Shown here: positions 33,978 to 41,070 of the stretch, one piece after another
Numbering within the stretch: position 1 is the stretch's first letter
Layout of the letters: every line of letters begins with the position of its first letter
DNA from: an uncultured Lachnospiraceae bacterium
GTDB lineage: Bacteria > Bacillota > Clostridia > Lachnospirales > Lachnospiraceae
NCBI GenBank assembly: GCA_951802115.1
Contig: CATOPL010000004.1
Location: forward strand, 124,001 to 188,000
Direction of reading: 5' to 3'
DNA: 64,000 nucleotides
Program-made: the position numbers and the translations under genes
Notes under the pieces: model-generated
The model's input: the letters and a program-made list of their open reading frames with translations, nothing else
Databases searched by the model: none
Told to the model about the DNA's origin: nothing

Positions 33978-34439
33978 TCAAAGAAAACACCGGTTTTCTC
34001 CAAAACACTCTTCTCTTTGTCCAATCAGTTCTTTCAGTTTTTCCAACTTTTGGAAAAGCTGCTGTCTTTTTTTCTCCGGATCGGCATCCACATAGTCCAC
34101 AAAAGAAACCCACGCATCTATATGCTCACTGATATCACTGTACAGACATTTGCAGAATTCGATCATGCTGGTATGTGAATACTCCCTTCTGATCTGTTCC
34201 TGTCTCAAAGGACGCCGTTCATCGTCTTCCACAATAATATGGCAGTTCCAGTAGCTGATCATACAAAGCATCCGGTTCGGTTCCAGAAAGCCTTTTACAC
34301 AGAAAGGGCTCAGAGTTTCCAGACCGTGTATTGCCTGATCCAGCCATTCAAACGCGATATCGTCCAGATAGCTTAAACCGTATGCAAACGTACCTTCCAG
34401 ACTAAAATCGGTCCATCCATTTTGGGGTTTTGTCAACAT
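33978..34439 (-). CDS. Hypothetical protein
   Basis: A 153 aa soluble protein, MLTKPQNGWTDFSLEGTFAYGLSYLDDIAFEWLDQAI, followed by a central acidic and aromatic part (YWNCHIIVEDDERRPLR) and a lysine-rich helical C-terminus (KKRQQLFQKLEKLKELIGQ). I do not recognise a family. AGAAGAGAAAAA precedes the ATG. It is 21 bp upstream of nnrE on the same strand, with the prolyl-tRNA editing gene just before it, so these genes may share a transcript. Codon usage is like the neighbours. Confidence 0.65.
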   Translation of the reverse strand: MLTKPQNGWTDFSLEGTFAYGLSYLDDIAFEWLDQAIHGLETLSPFCVKGFLEPNRMLCMISYWNCHIIVEDDERRPLRQEQIRREYSHTSMIEFCKCLYSDISEHIDAWVSFVDYVDADPEKKRQQLFQKLEKLKELIGQREECFGENRCFL

Positions 34440-34478
34440 TTTTTCTCTTCTTTCATTTTTTATTTTTCAGCAGATTTT

Positions 34479-34967
34479 TCAAATCTTTACAATGTGAACC
34501 TCATTGCCATGCTGTTCGATCATATTTAACAGATCTTTGGTCTTCATCCAGACCGTCGCCGTATTGTCATTGGGATGTACGCCGATCAGCCCCGGCGCAT
34601 CCGCAAACGCCTGATCCAGGAAAAACTGTACCTTGCACGCTTCATCATTGAGCAGGCCCAGAGGCGTCACCGCTCCGGGAATGAGTCCCAGCAGATCCAT
34701 AAGATCCTGTTCTGAGGCAAAGCTCAGACGCCTTGTATGATGTTTCTGCCGGAATTCACTCAAGTCCACCCGTTTGTCCCCTTTCACGGTTATGAGATAA
34801 TAATTTCGCTTTTTATCGTCACGCACAAAGAGATTTTTGGCGTCGGCCTCCGGATAGGGAAGAGCAACGTCCGAAAGCTCTTCCATGTTGTAGACCGCCT
34901 TGTGCTCTGTGATCTCATGCCAGATTTTCCGACTCTTCAGATATGCATAGATTTCCTGTTTATTCAT
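34479..34967 (-). CDS. proX: Prolyl-tRNA editing protein (YbaK/ProX type)
   Basis: A 162 aa YbaK-fold deacylase that removes wrongly attached Ala from tRNA-Pro in trans. Motifs are AKNLFVRDDKKRNYYLITV with the catalytic Lys, RRLSFASEQDLMDLLGLIPGAVTPLGLLND (GxxxP substrate loop), and LIGVHPNDNTATVWM. These match the ProXp-ala/PrdX branch, which is often annotated as prolyl-tRNA synthetase associated domain protein. The ATG follows AGGTATCC; a start here gives the usual length. Confidence 0.9.
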   Translation of the reverse strand: MNKQEIYAYLKSRKIWHEITEHKAVYNMEELSDVALPYPEADAKNLFVRDDKKRNYYLITVKGDKRVDLSEFRQKHHTRRLSFASEQDLMDLLGLIPGAVTPLGLLNDEACKVQFFLDQAFADAPGLIGVHPNDNTATVWMKTKDLLNMIEQHGNEVHIVKI

Positions 34968-35120
34968 TAAGGATACCTCCGCTCTTATATGTTTTTTGTC
35001 CCTGCCGTCATTTTTGACTTTTCAGCCCTGACCGCCACGATTTCTTTGATTTTCAGAGCGAACAACGAGGCATACCGGATGCACGCTTACAGAGGATCAT
35101 GCAGCCTATCGAACATATAT

Positions 35121-35444
35121 TCAAAATACAATCCGGATCAGAACCATATAAAACAGGGTTCCAAAAAGGATACTGAACAGAGAATTCCGTTTCCAGCGCT
35201 GCAGCGCCGCCACTGCTGCCAGGGCCGCCAGTTCCGGCAGACCAAAGGAAGCCGCCGTGATCTCCACATCCTTCAGGCAGTAGACAACCAGCATTCCAAT
35301 TATCGCCGGAGGAAGCACTTTTCCCAGATAGACGATATAAGGCGGCGTATGTTTCCAAAAAATCAGAAACGGCAGAAAACGAAGCAGACATGTCACGCAT
35401 GCCATGGTCAGGACTAAAACTGCAATATGTACATCCAGATTCAT
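35121..35444 (-). CDS. azlD: AzlD family branched-chain amino acid exporter subunit
   Basis: The correct start is the ATG at 35444 (MNLDVHIAVLVLTMACVTCLLRF), overlapping the azlC stop by 4 bp; a longer reading simply extends into azlC. The product is about 107 aa with four hydrophobic segments, including PPYIVYLGKVLPPAIIGMLV and FSILFGTLFYMVLIRIVF. AzlD pairs with AzlC to export branched-chain amino acids or their analogues. Confidence 0.9.
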   Translation of the reverse strand: MNLDVHIAVLVLTMACVTCLLRFLPFLIFWKHTPPYIVYLGKVLPPAIIGMLVVYCLKDVEITAASFGLPELAALAAVAALQRWKRNSLFSILFGTLFYMVLIRIVF

Positions 35445-36148
35445 TCGGTTTCCTCCCTGCCGGATTGAATTCGGCTTCGAACAGCCGTCAAAACAAAGGT
35501 AATCAGAAGCATGGACGGAATAAGAAACTGTTCCGGACCGAATAAGAACAGACACAAAAGGGAGCAGACAGCGCCTGCCAGCGCCGGAATATGATTTTCC
35601 CCTAAGATCCACTGCTCGGTAAAAGACGCCATAAAAAGCGCTGTCATGGAAAATTCGATTCCATCGGTGGAAAAAGGCAGCACGCTCCCCAGGAGACTTC
35701 CGATTACGCTTCCTACAACCCAATAGCACTGGTTAAAGAAGGACACAAGAAAGCGATAAAGATTACCTGTTCTTTCATCCGGCACCTGACCGTCACAGAG
35801 CAGCGAATAGGTTTCATCTGTTAACGAAAAGATCAGATACGGCTTATAGTTCCCGGTATCCTTATAGCGCTCAATCATGGAAATACTGTAAAACAGATGA
35901 CGGGCATTTACCATAATCGTCGTAAGGATTGTTGCGACAACCGAAGCGCCGCCGGCGATCAGGCCCACACCCACATACTGCATGGAGCCTGCATAAATAA
36001 TACTGCTCATCATCAGCGCCCAGAGTACTCCATACCCTGCATTCCGAAGCAGAATCCCGAACCCGATTCCAAGAATCATATATCCGGCCAGTACCGGAAG
36101 CGATTTATAAAATGCCTGCTTTATCACAAAAGTATTTTGACTTTTCAC
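35441..36148 (-). CDS. azlC: AzlC family branched-chain amino acid exporter subunit
   Basis: A 235 aa integral membrane protein. The start is a GTG at 36148 (VKSQNTFVIKQAFYKSLP) since AGAGGAGAGTTTGT lies right before it; the longer frame lacks such a site. Signature stretches are PVLAGYMILGIGFGILLRNAGYG, SIIYAGSMQYVGVGLI and NARHLFYSISMIERY, with about six membrane helices. With AzlD, directly downstream, it forms a two-part exporter. Confidence 0.92.
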   Translation of the reverse strand: MKSQNTFVIKQAFYKSLPVLAGYMILGIGFGILLRNAGYGVLWALMMSSIIYAGSMQYVGVGLIAGGASVVATILTTIMVNARHLFYSISMIERYKDTGNYKPYLIFSLTDETYSLLCDGQVPDERTGNLYRFLVSFFNQCYWVVGSVIGSLLGSVLPFSTDGIEFSMTALFMASFTEQWILGENHIPALAGAVCSLLCLFLFGPEQFLIPSMLLITFVLTAVRSRIQSGREETE

Positions 36149-36383
36149 ACAAACTCTCCTCTTTTTCGGTGTGCTGTTCTGTCTGTTTTCAGTTAAATGA
36201 TGCAAAACCAGAACGTCAGCACGCCAGATTCCCCTACTATTATAGCTTTTTCTTCCTAAAACAACAACTGTTACTTTTCACATGTCCGCAGCGCCGGACG
36301 TGAATGAGACCTGTAAATAAGAAGGGGATTATGCGTGCAAGAAACGTCCTGATTGTCCGTCTGGAAAGATGAGCTTCCTGCAT

Positions 36384-36833
36384 TTATCGCTCCTTTGTCA
36401 TAACAAAATTTGTAAGAAAAACTCCTTGTCGTTCTACCTGCTGCCCTTTAACTATTTTATATCCTCTTTTTTCAAAAAAAGGTCTTGCCGTAATGGAAAC
36501 ATGAGCAATAATGTTCTCTTGAACTGCCGACTCTAACTGACTGCATACGGCAGTGGCAATTCCTTTTCCTTGATAATCTGAATGGACAAATAAACGGTCA
36601 AGATAGCCCGTCTTATCTATATCCCCAAACCCTACAATTATATCATTATCAACCGCAACAACACTAAAATGTTCTTGAAATGACTGATTCCATTTCTTCA
36701 AATCCTCCTCGCCTGTTGCCCATACATCTAATTGTTCCTTTGTATAATCTCTTGCATTTACAGTATGTACCGTATTATAAAAAAGCTCTGTCAATTCTTT
36801 GCAGTCTGATGATTGATATTCTCTTATAATCAT
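36384..36833 (-). CDS. GNAT family N-acetyltransferase (YafP-like)
   Basis: A 149 aa acetyltransferase: MIIREYQSSDCKELTELFYNTV, then the core YLDRLFVHSDYQGKGIATAVCSQLE with the acetyl-CoA binding Q-G-K-G-I-A loop, and HVSITARPFFEKRGYKIVKGQ. The substrate is unknown. The gene has visibly more A and T in third codon positions than its neighbours and is flanked by repeat debris (36290-36380 and the MITE at 37045), so it was probably acquired horizontally. Confidence 0.88.
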   Translation of the reverse strand: MIIREYQSSDCKELTELFYNTVHTVNARDYTKEQLDVWATGEEDLKKWNQSFQEHFSVVAVDNDIIVGFGDIDKTGYLDRLFVHSDYQGKGIATAVCSQLESAVQENIIAHVSITARPFFEKRGYKIVKGQQVERQGVFLTNFVMTKER

Positions 36834-37044
36834 TTCAAAATTTTTTCCTTTTGCTTTTCTAAATCCACATCTATCTGATAGTATCCATCCATCAATATAG
36901 AATTACAACCATATTTTTTACATATTTCAAGATAGTGCACATGTAGTATAACCCTAAATTTGAATCATCTTTAAATTAACGAAGAAAAATGTGATTTTAA
37001 CAAAAAAGCGAAAATCGAACGGCTCTCCCTTAAATCTATGACAT

Positions 37045-37237
37045 GATACCAGGGTCAAAAGGTCTAAAATCCGATGCAAACTTGCTTGCAAGAGGATTTT
37101 TGAACTTGGGACCCGCCAAAAACATGAAAAAGTAGTCCGATTAGGGCGGATTTTGAATGTTTTTGAGGATTGCGGGAGCACAAAGTGCGGAGCAATCCGG
37201 TATCAGAGGGGGCAAAAGACCTTTTGACCCCAACATC
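37045..37237. repeat. MITE-like element, full copy 2
   Basis: A 193 bp non-coding element whose ends are inverted repeats of about 21 bp: the left end has GGGTCAAAAGGTCT and the right end AGACCTTTTGACCC. It is flanked by ATGACAT on each side (37038-37044 and 37238-37244), a likely 7 bp target duplication. Its first 164 bases equal the element inside the histidinol phosphatase pseudogene at 3799-3962, apart from a few substitutions. Confidence 0.85.
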
Positions 37238-37274
37238 ATGACATTTCTTTCCTTATCTCTTCTTCTCAGCGATC

Positions 37275-37290
37275 TTTCATGCTATAATAG
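37275..37290 (+). promoter_or_regulatory. Extended -10 promoter
   Basis: TGCTATAATAG gives a TATAAT at 37283-37288 preceded by TG with one base between, the extended -10 form. The -35 region is poor (TTCTTC-like). It lies about 45 bp upstream of the short gene leading to the nitroreductase. Confidence 0.55.
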
Positions 37291-37332
37291 TTCATACAGG
37301 TAATTGAAGCAGAGAAAGCACTATGGACAAGA

Positions 37333-37608
37333 ATGTTGATTCTTCATGGACGTTTAGAACAAATGTTGTGGTCTTTCGTAACAAACAGAGCGGATGCGTT
37401 GCCCAATTTTTTTGAAGAGATTTTTGCGATTTATGGCCGTGAAGCGGTACAGGCATTGGAAGAAGCAGGAGCACCTCCATGTGCTGCCGCTCTTAATGCA
37501 GTAGTTGATATTTTGCCGAACGGCATTTATCCAAAAGGAGATAAAGAATTTTGGGATTCTATGATGTCAGGAAGATTACATATCAGCAAAAAGGGGGAGA
37601 TGCAGTGA
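37333..37608 (+). CDS. Short DMP19/DUF4375-like protein, perhaps truncated
   Basis: A 91 aa reading frame with RLEQMLWSFVTNRADALPNFFEEIFAIYGREAVQALEEAG and APPCAAALNAVVDILPNG, which resembles the core of DMP19-type proteins (a block of helices around an LEEIGA-like motif). Those are usually over 120 aa, so the N-terminus may be missing. No good ribosome binding site is seen at its ATG; an alternative ATG at 37323 is in another frame that soon stops. Its TGA overlaps the GTG of the nitroreductase gene (GTGA), so the two are coupled. Confidence 0.5.
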   Translation: MLILHGRLEQMLWSFVTNRADALPNFFEEIFAIYGREAVQALEEAGAPPCAAALNAVVDILPNGIYPKGDKEFWDSMMSGRLHISKKGEMQ

Positions 37609-38390
37609 ACGACAAAACCAGATACGAGATTATGAAAAACCGAGAACTTTTGAAGGGATACCATGCAGAGGACGCCGGCGCTGAAGAGACGGATCAGCAG
37701 CAAAAACTCCCTTCCATCCCCTGTCTTCTGCCAGGGAAAGGAACCGACACTATCAAACTTCCCGCCGATTATGCATCACTTTCTTTTACGGGAAATATTA
37801 TGGAACTGATCGGCAGACGGGAAAGCAGGCGAAACTATGCAGATCTGCCGCTGACTCTTTTGGAGCTGTCTTTCCTTCTGTGGAGCACCCAGGGCGTCCG
37901 CCGTTTCGCCGGACACAAAAACCCGGTCACCTTCCGGAATGTCCCATCCGCCGGTTCCCGCCATACTTTTGAGACGTTTCTGTTCGTCAACCAAGTGGAC
38001 GGGCTGAAAAAAGGCATCTATCATTATCTTCCCCAAGAACACGAACTGGAGTTCTGGGATGACTGCTCTGATTTTGAAGAAGAACTGACAGATGCCCTCT
38101 GCGGACAGCGTTTCGCAGCCTCCGCCCCGGTCCTCTTTGTCTGGGCCTCCATCCCCTACCGAATGGAATGGCGCTATGGACAAAAAGCTGCCAAATACCT
38201 CCTGATTGACGCCGGACATGTGTGTGAAAACCTGTATCTGGCCTGCGAATCCATCGGCTGCGGTACCTGCGCCGTCGGCGCCTACGACCAGGACCGGATG
38301 GATGATCTTCTTGGCTTTCCGCCCGGTCCCTCCGCGGACAAAAACTATATCTGTACGGTGTACGCTGCCCCGGTGGGGAGAAAAGTCTGA
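37605..38390 (+). CDS. SagB/ThcOx-type nitroreductase family protein
   Basis: The 261 aa flavoenzyme starts at GTG 37605, behind GGGGGAGATGCA and overlapping the previous stop. It contains RRESRRNYADLPLTLLELSFLLWSTQGVRR, then VPSAGSRHTFETFLFVNQVDGLKKGIYHYLP, and a C-terminal AGHVCENLYLACESIGCGTCAVGAYDQ, the pattern of FMN-dependent SagB-type oxidoreductases. Some members oxidise azolines in peptide natural products, but no precursor peptide or cyclodehydratase is seen nearby, so a stand-alone redox role is more likely here. Confidence 0.85.
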   Translation: MNDKTRYEIMKNRELLKGYHAEDAGAEETDQQQKLPSIPCLLPGKGTDTIKLPADYASLSFTGNIMELIGRRESRRNYADLPLTLLELSFLLWSTQGVRRFAGHKNPVTFRNVPSAGSRHTFETFLFVNQVDGLKKGIYHYLPQEHELEFWDDCSDFEEELTDALCGQRFAASAPVLFVWASIPYRMEWRYGQKAAKYLLIDAGHVCENLYLACESIGCGTCAVGAYDQDRMDDLLGFPPGPSADKNYICTVYAAPVGRKV

Positions 38391-38535
38391 CTTTCATTCT
38401 TCTCTGTGCCAGAACTGTGGTACAGATTTTCGAGAATATTTTTTCATACGAGCATATCTGAAAAACAAAAGTGCAGCGGCCTGCACCAAGTATTCCTGAC
38501 CTGTGCAGGCCAAAATCCAGAACGAAACGTCTGTA

Positions 38536-38760
38536 TCAGTGTGTTCCGTCCAGCACTACCTTGATAAATTTCCCCATCAAAGGAATATACGTAAGCACAA
38601 AAACTGCAGAAGCTACGGCGGACACCGCTTTTTTGTTCCTTTTGGGAATCTGCATGCCCGCCAGAATCCCTATGGAAAACAGGCAGAATTTCAGCAGAGC
38701 CATATCCTGCCAGGTGCTTTTCTGCAGATAGCGATCCGCGTACATAAATAGTTTTTTCAT
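38536..38760 (-). CDS. Small membrane protein (annotated in relatives as phosphate ABC permease-like)
   Basis: ATG at 38760 follows AAGGAGGTTGAGGCA, giving 74 aa beginning MKKLFMYADRYLQKSTWQDMAL. Two hydrophobic segments follow: LLKFCLFSIGILAGMQIP and AVASAVFVLTYIPLMGKFI. Related small proteins are widespread in Clostridia under a phosphate permease name with little support; the true role is unknown. It overlaps no gene but lies 14 bp downstream of the reductase gene on the same strand. A hairpin downstream (38479-38511) may terminate it. Confidence 0.7.
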   Translation of the reverse strand: MKKLFMYADRYLQKSTWQDMALLKFCLFSIGILAGMQIPKRNKKAVSAVASAVFVLTYIPLMGKFIKVVLDGTH

Positions 38761-38774
38761 TGCCTCAACCTCCT

Positions 38775-39332
38775 TCATTGGTTATGTGAATTCATGTTTC
38801 CTCTTCTTTCGTATACTAGGTCCATGATCCCGTTATAGCTCTGTATCTTGATCAGTCTCAGCGGAATCCGGTTTTCGGACTTTTCAAAAAGGCGGATTCC
38901 ATTTCCCAGAAGCATAGGAATCACAGAGAGATAATAGACGTCGATCAGGTCCTCTCTCCATAGCTGCTGTACCAGATCAGCACCGCCGCAGATCCAGATT
39001 GCTTTTCCTTCTTTTTCCCGCAGAGACTTTATGAGCCGGCAGGGCTCCTCAGCGGAAAATCGTATATTTTCTGAGGAAGAAGGAGCTTCTCTGTGGGTGA
39101 TCACGTAGCTGGTCAGATCACGGTAAACCCATTCATCCGGAGACAGTTCCGTCACGATCTGGTCATACGTATTTCTGCCCATGACCACCGTATCCACCTG
39201 AACGATAAACTCCGAATACGTATCTTGCATCTCGCTGTCGTTTCCATGGCCGCCCAGCCAGTCAACACTGCCCTCCCCATCCGCAATATATCCGTCCAGG
39301 CTCATGGCGATAAATAAGATCACTTTCCTCAA
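38775..39332 (-). CDS. Dihydrofolate reductase family protein (RibD C-terminal type)
   Basis: A 185 aa NADPH-dependent reductase-like protein: VILFIAMSLDGYIADGEGSVDWL at the N-terminus, VDTVVMGRNTYDQI with the nucleotide loop, AIWICGGADLVQQLW and LSVIPMLLGNGIRLF. The fold is shared by true dihydrofolate reductase and RibD, but stand-alone members of this branch have unknown substrates. It could also act on a pteridine or flavin precursor. No folate or riboflavin genes are nearby. Confidence 0.88.
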   Translation of the reverse strand: MRKVILFIAMSLDGYIADGEGSVDWLGGHGNDSEMQDTYSEFIVQVDTVVMGRNTYDQIVTELSPDEWVYRDLTSYVITHREAPSSSENIRFSAEEPCRLIKSLREKEGKAIWICGGADLVQQLWREDLIDVYYLSVIPMLLGNGIRLFEKSENRIPLRLIKIQSYNGIMDLVYERRGNMNSHNQ

Positions 39333-39498
39333 CTGCGTCTCTCCTTCCCCATCACATCATTCTCAAGTAAAGCCCTGCCCTTGATCATGGGCTGTTTCTG
39401 CAAACGCCGGTACCCTCTGTTTCCTCTGGCGGAGCTTCCGGTAAAACATGCCAGAGTGCTGCAGGAATCCGGAAACCAGACGCCTCCAACACCTGATT

Positions 39499-40497
39499 TT
39501 ACATGTTTTCATCCGGCATTGTCCCCGTAAAACCCGGTTCTTCTGAAAGAATCTGAACTGCGATTTCTCTTGCCGCCGCACTGGACACATCCCGATCTTC
39601 TTTCTGCCCCAGATAGACGCAGAAATACACCTCTTTTTCCTCATATTTTGCAAATCCGGTAAACCAGGCGTCCACGACAATCCCCTGGGCTTTGCCCATT
39701 CCGGTCTTCCCGTAGATCAGAGGCCCTGTCCGTTCCTGATCTTCTACCAGCATGACCTGTTTTAATTCTTTTCTGGTTTCCTTTGAATAGACAGAATTTT
39801 CTCCGAAAATGCGTTCCATCACTTCTGCCTGTTCTTTTGGAGAAATCAGCAGAGACGATTCAAGCCAGAATCCGGTCAGTGCACGGTTATTATTGTTGGT
39901 ATTCAGCTGCCCTTCCCAGTCAGAAATATCGCAGTTTCCATAGGAAAGGTCCTTAAGAACCGCCTGCATCCGCTCCTGACCGATCTCATCAATCACTTCC
40001 CGGAAATACCAGACACAGGAAGCCCGAAACGCGTCCGGAAAATCAATGTCCTGATTCCACTTTTCATTCCAGAAGTTCTCCCCGCTCCATGTGCGGGTGG
40101 ACTGTTCCGGATGAAGCAATCCTTCTTCCAGCGCAGCCAGGGACGAGATAATCTTAAAAGTAGAACACGGCGAACGTCTGGTCTGTGCAAGCGCTTCGTT
40201 GTAAATCAAATACCGGTTTTCCGAAGCATCATACACAACCGCCGCCCCGTTCAGACCGTCAAAATATCCGGACCAGTCCGCCTCGATGATTTCCGGCTCC
40301 TGTGCCTCATTGGTGGCGGCTGACTCTTCCTCTTCTTTTGGCGGCAGTAAAACCGCTTCCCTTTCCTCCCCTTCTGTCCTTTCACTGACCGTACTTTCCT
40401 CTTTGGCAACTGACGTCTGACCGCGCGAGCAACCGGTAAGCACGATTAAGCAGAAAACAAGCAGACTAATCCAAATCCTGTATGGCCATTTTTTCAT
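39499..40497 (-). CDS. Class D beta-lactamase, lipoprotein
   Basis: The 332 aa product has a lipoprotein signal (residues 1-23, LIVLTGC) and a long polar linker to about residue 72, then a penicilloyl serine transferase domain. All class D motifs are in place: Ser112-Thr-Phe-Lys115, Ser160-Cys-Val162, Tyr186-Gly-Asn188 and Lys264-Thr-Gly266, plus AWFTGFA. It should be tethered outside the cell and hydrolyse penicillins. The same fold occurs as the sensor domain of BlaR1-type proteins, but there is no membrane protease part here, so a free enzyme is favoured. It has no linked regulator. Confidence 0.85.
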   Translation of the reverse strand: MKKWPYRIWISLLVFCLIVLTGCSRGQTSVAKEESTVSERTEGEEREAVLLPPKEEEESAATNEAQEPEIIEADWSGYFDGLNGAAVVYDASENRYLIYNEALAQTRRSPCSTFKIISSLAALEEGLLHPEQSTRTWSGENFWNEKWNQDIDFPDAFRASCVWYFREVIDEIGQERMQAVLKDLSYGNCDISDWEGQLNTNNNNRALTGFWLESSLLISPKEQAEVMERIFGENSVYSKETRKELKQVMLVEDQERTGPLIYGKTGMGKAQGIVVDAWFTGFAKYEEKEVYFCVYLGQKEDRDVSSAAAREIAVQILSEEPGFTGTMPDENM

Positions 40498-40820
40498 AAT
40501 TCCTGGTTCCTTTCCAAGTCCCTTGCAAATCCAGCAAAAGAACGGTTATGATTGTTGAAATATGGGATTTTATTGAGCACCTACCTTTTTCTTTCATAAT
40601 ATTATAGCAGATTCAAAGCTTCGTTTCACTATCTTTTTCGCTAGATTGTGTCCAGTGTGTCAATGATTTTTTCAAACGGTTTCCTCTTGCTCTGAATACG
40701 GTTTCCGTTCAAGATATAACAGGCTGATTTTTTCTCAATTGACGCTTATATTGTTTTCACGTATACTAAATTTCAACAAACATTTCGTTTTTATGGCTCT
40801 GCCCATCTGATTTCAGAGAG

Positions 40821-40982
40821 CAGGCAGCGCAAAACAGCGATCCAGAGCTTCTGGCTCAGTAGCATAAGGAAAAAGACCTGATCCGGGATTACAACCAGAC
40901 AGATTCTGCAGATGCCCGCACAAAGAGCCGGATCCTCGGGGAACACTTGGGAAATCCGTGCCGGGTGATCCGAAAAAATGAA
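40821..40982 (+). pseudogene. Sugar O-acetyltransferase N-terminal remnant
   Basis: In one plus frame this reads QNSDPELLAQ, a stop, then HKEKDLIRDYNQTDSADART and KSRILGEHLGNPC. This matches the Mac domain at the start of maltose/galactoside acetyltransferases (DPEL, then YN-T and a leucine-rich ILRELLG-like stretch). The left-handed beta-helix part is absent and the frame is interrupted. The gene is dead. The rest of 40498-40820 contains nothing I can assign. Confidence 0.55.
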
Positions 40983-41006
40983 GCTATATCCTGATTTTCC
41001 ACAGGC

Positions 41007-41053
41007 AAAACGGGATTCGAAAAGCTGTGAATAACTTTTCGAATCCCGTTTTT
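41007..41053. terminator. Strong bidirectional terminator
   Basis: AAAACGGGATTCGAAAAG (41007-41024) pairs with CTTTTCGAATCCCGTTTT (41035-41052) over 18 bases with a ten-base loop, followed by T on the plus side and, on the minus strand, TTTT after the stem. It lies 18 bp downstream of the hybrid kinase gene on the minus strand. Confidence 0.85.
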
Positions 41054-41070
41054 GTTGTCTGCAATGCCGC

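Noticed and set aside
36290-36383. Possible fourth copy of the intergenic hairpin repeat
   Set aside because: Only a short stretch (GTCCTGATTG and a CTGGAAAGA-like end) resembles the flank of copy B; too weak to call.
39333-39498. Repetitive-looking stretch between the reductase and beta-lactamase genes
   Set aside because: It contains partial GC-rich inverted segments but no consistent hairpin, frame or repeat match.
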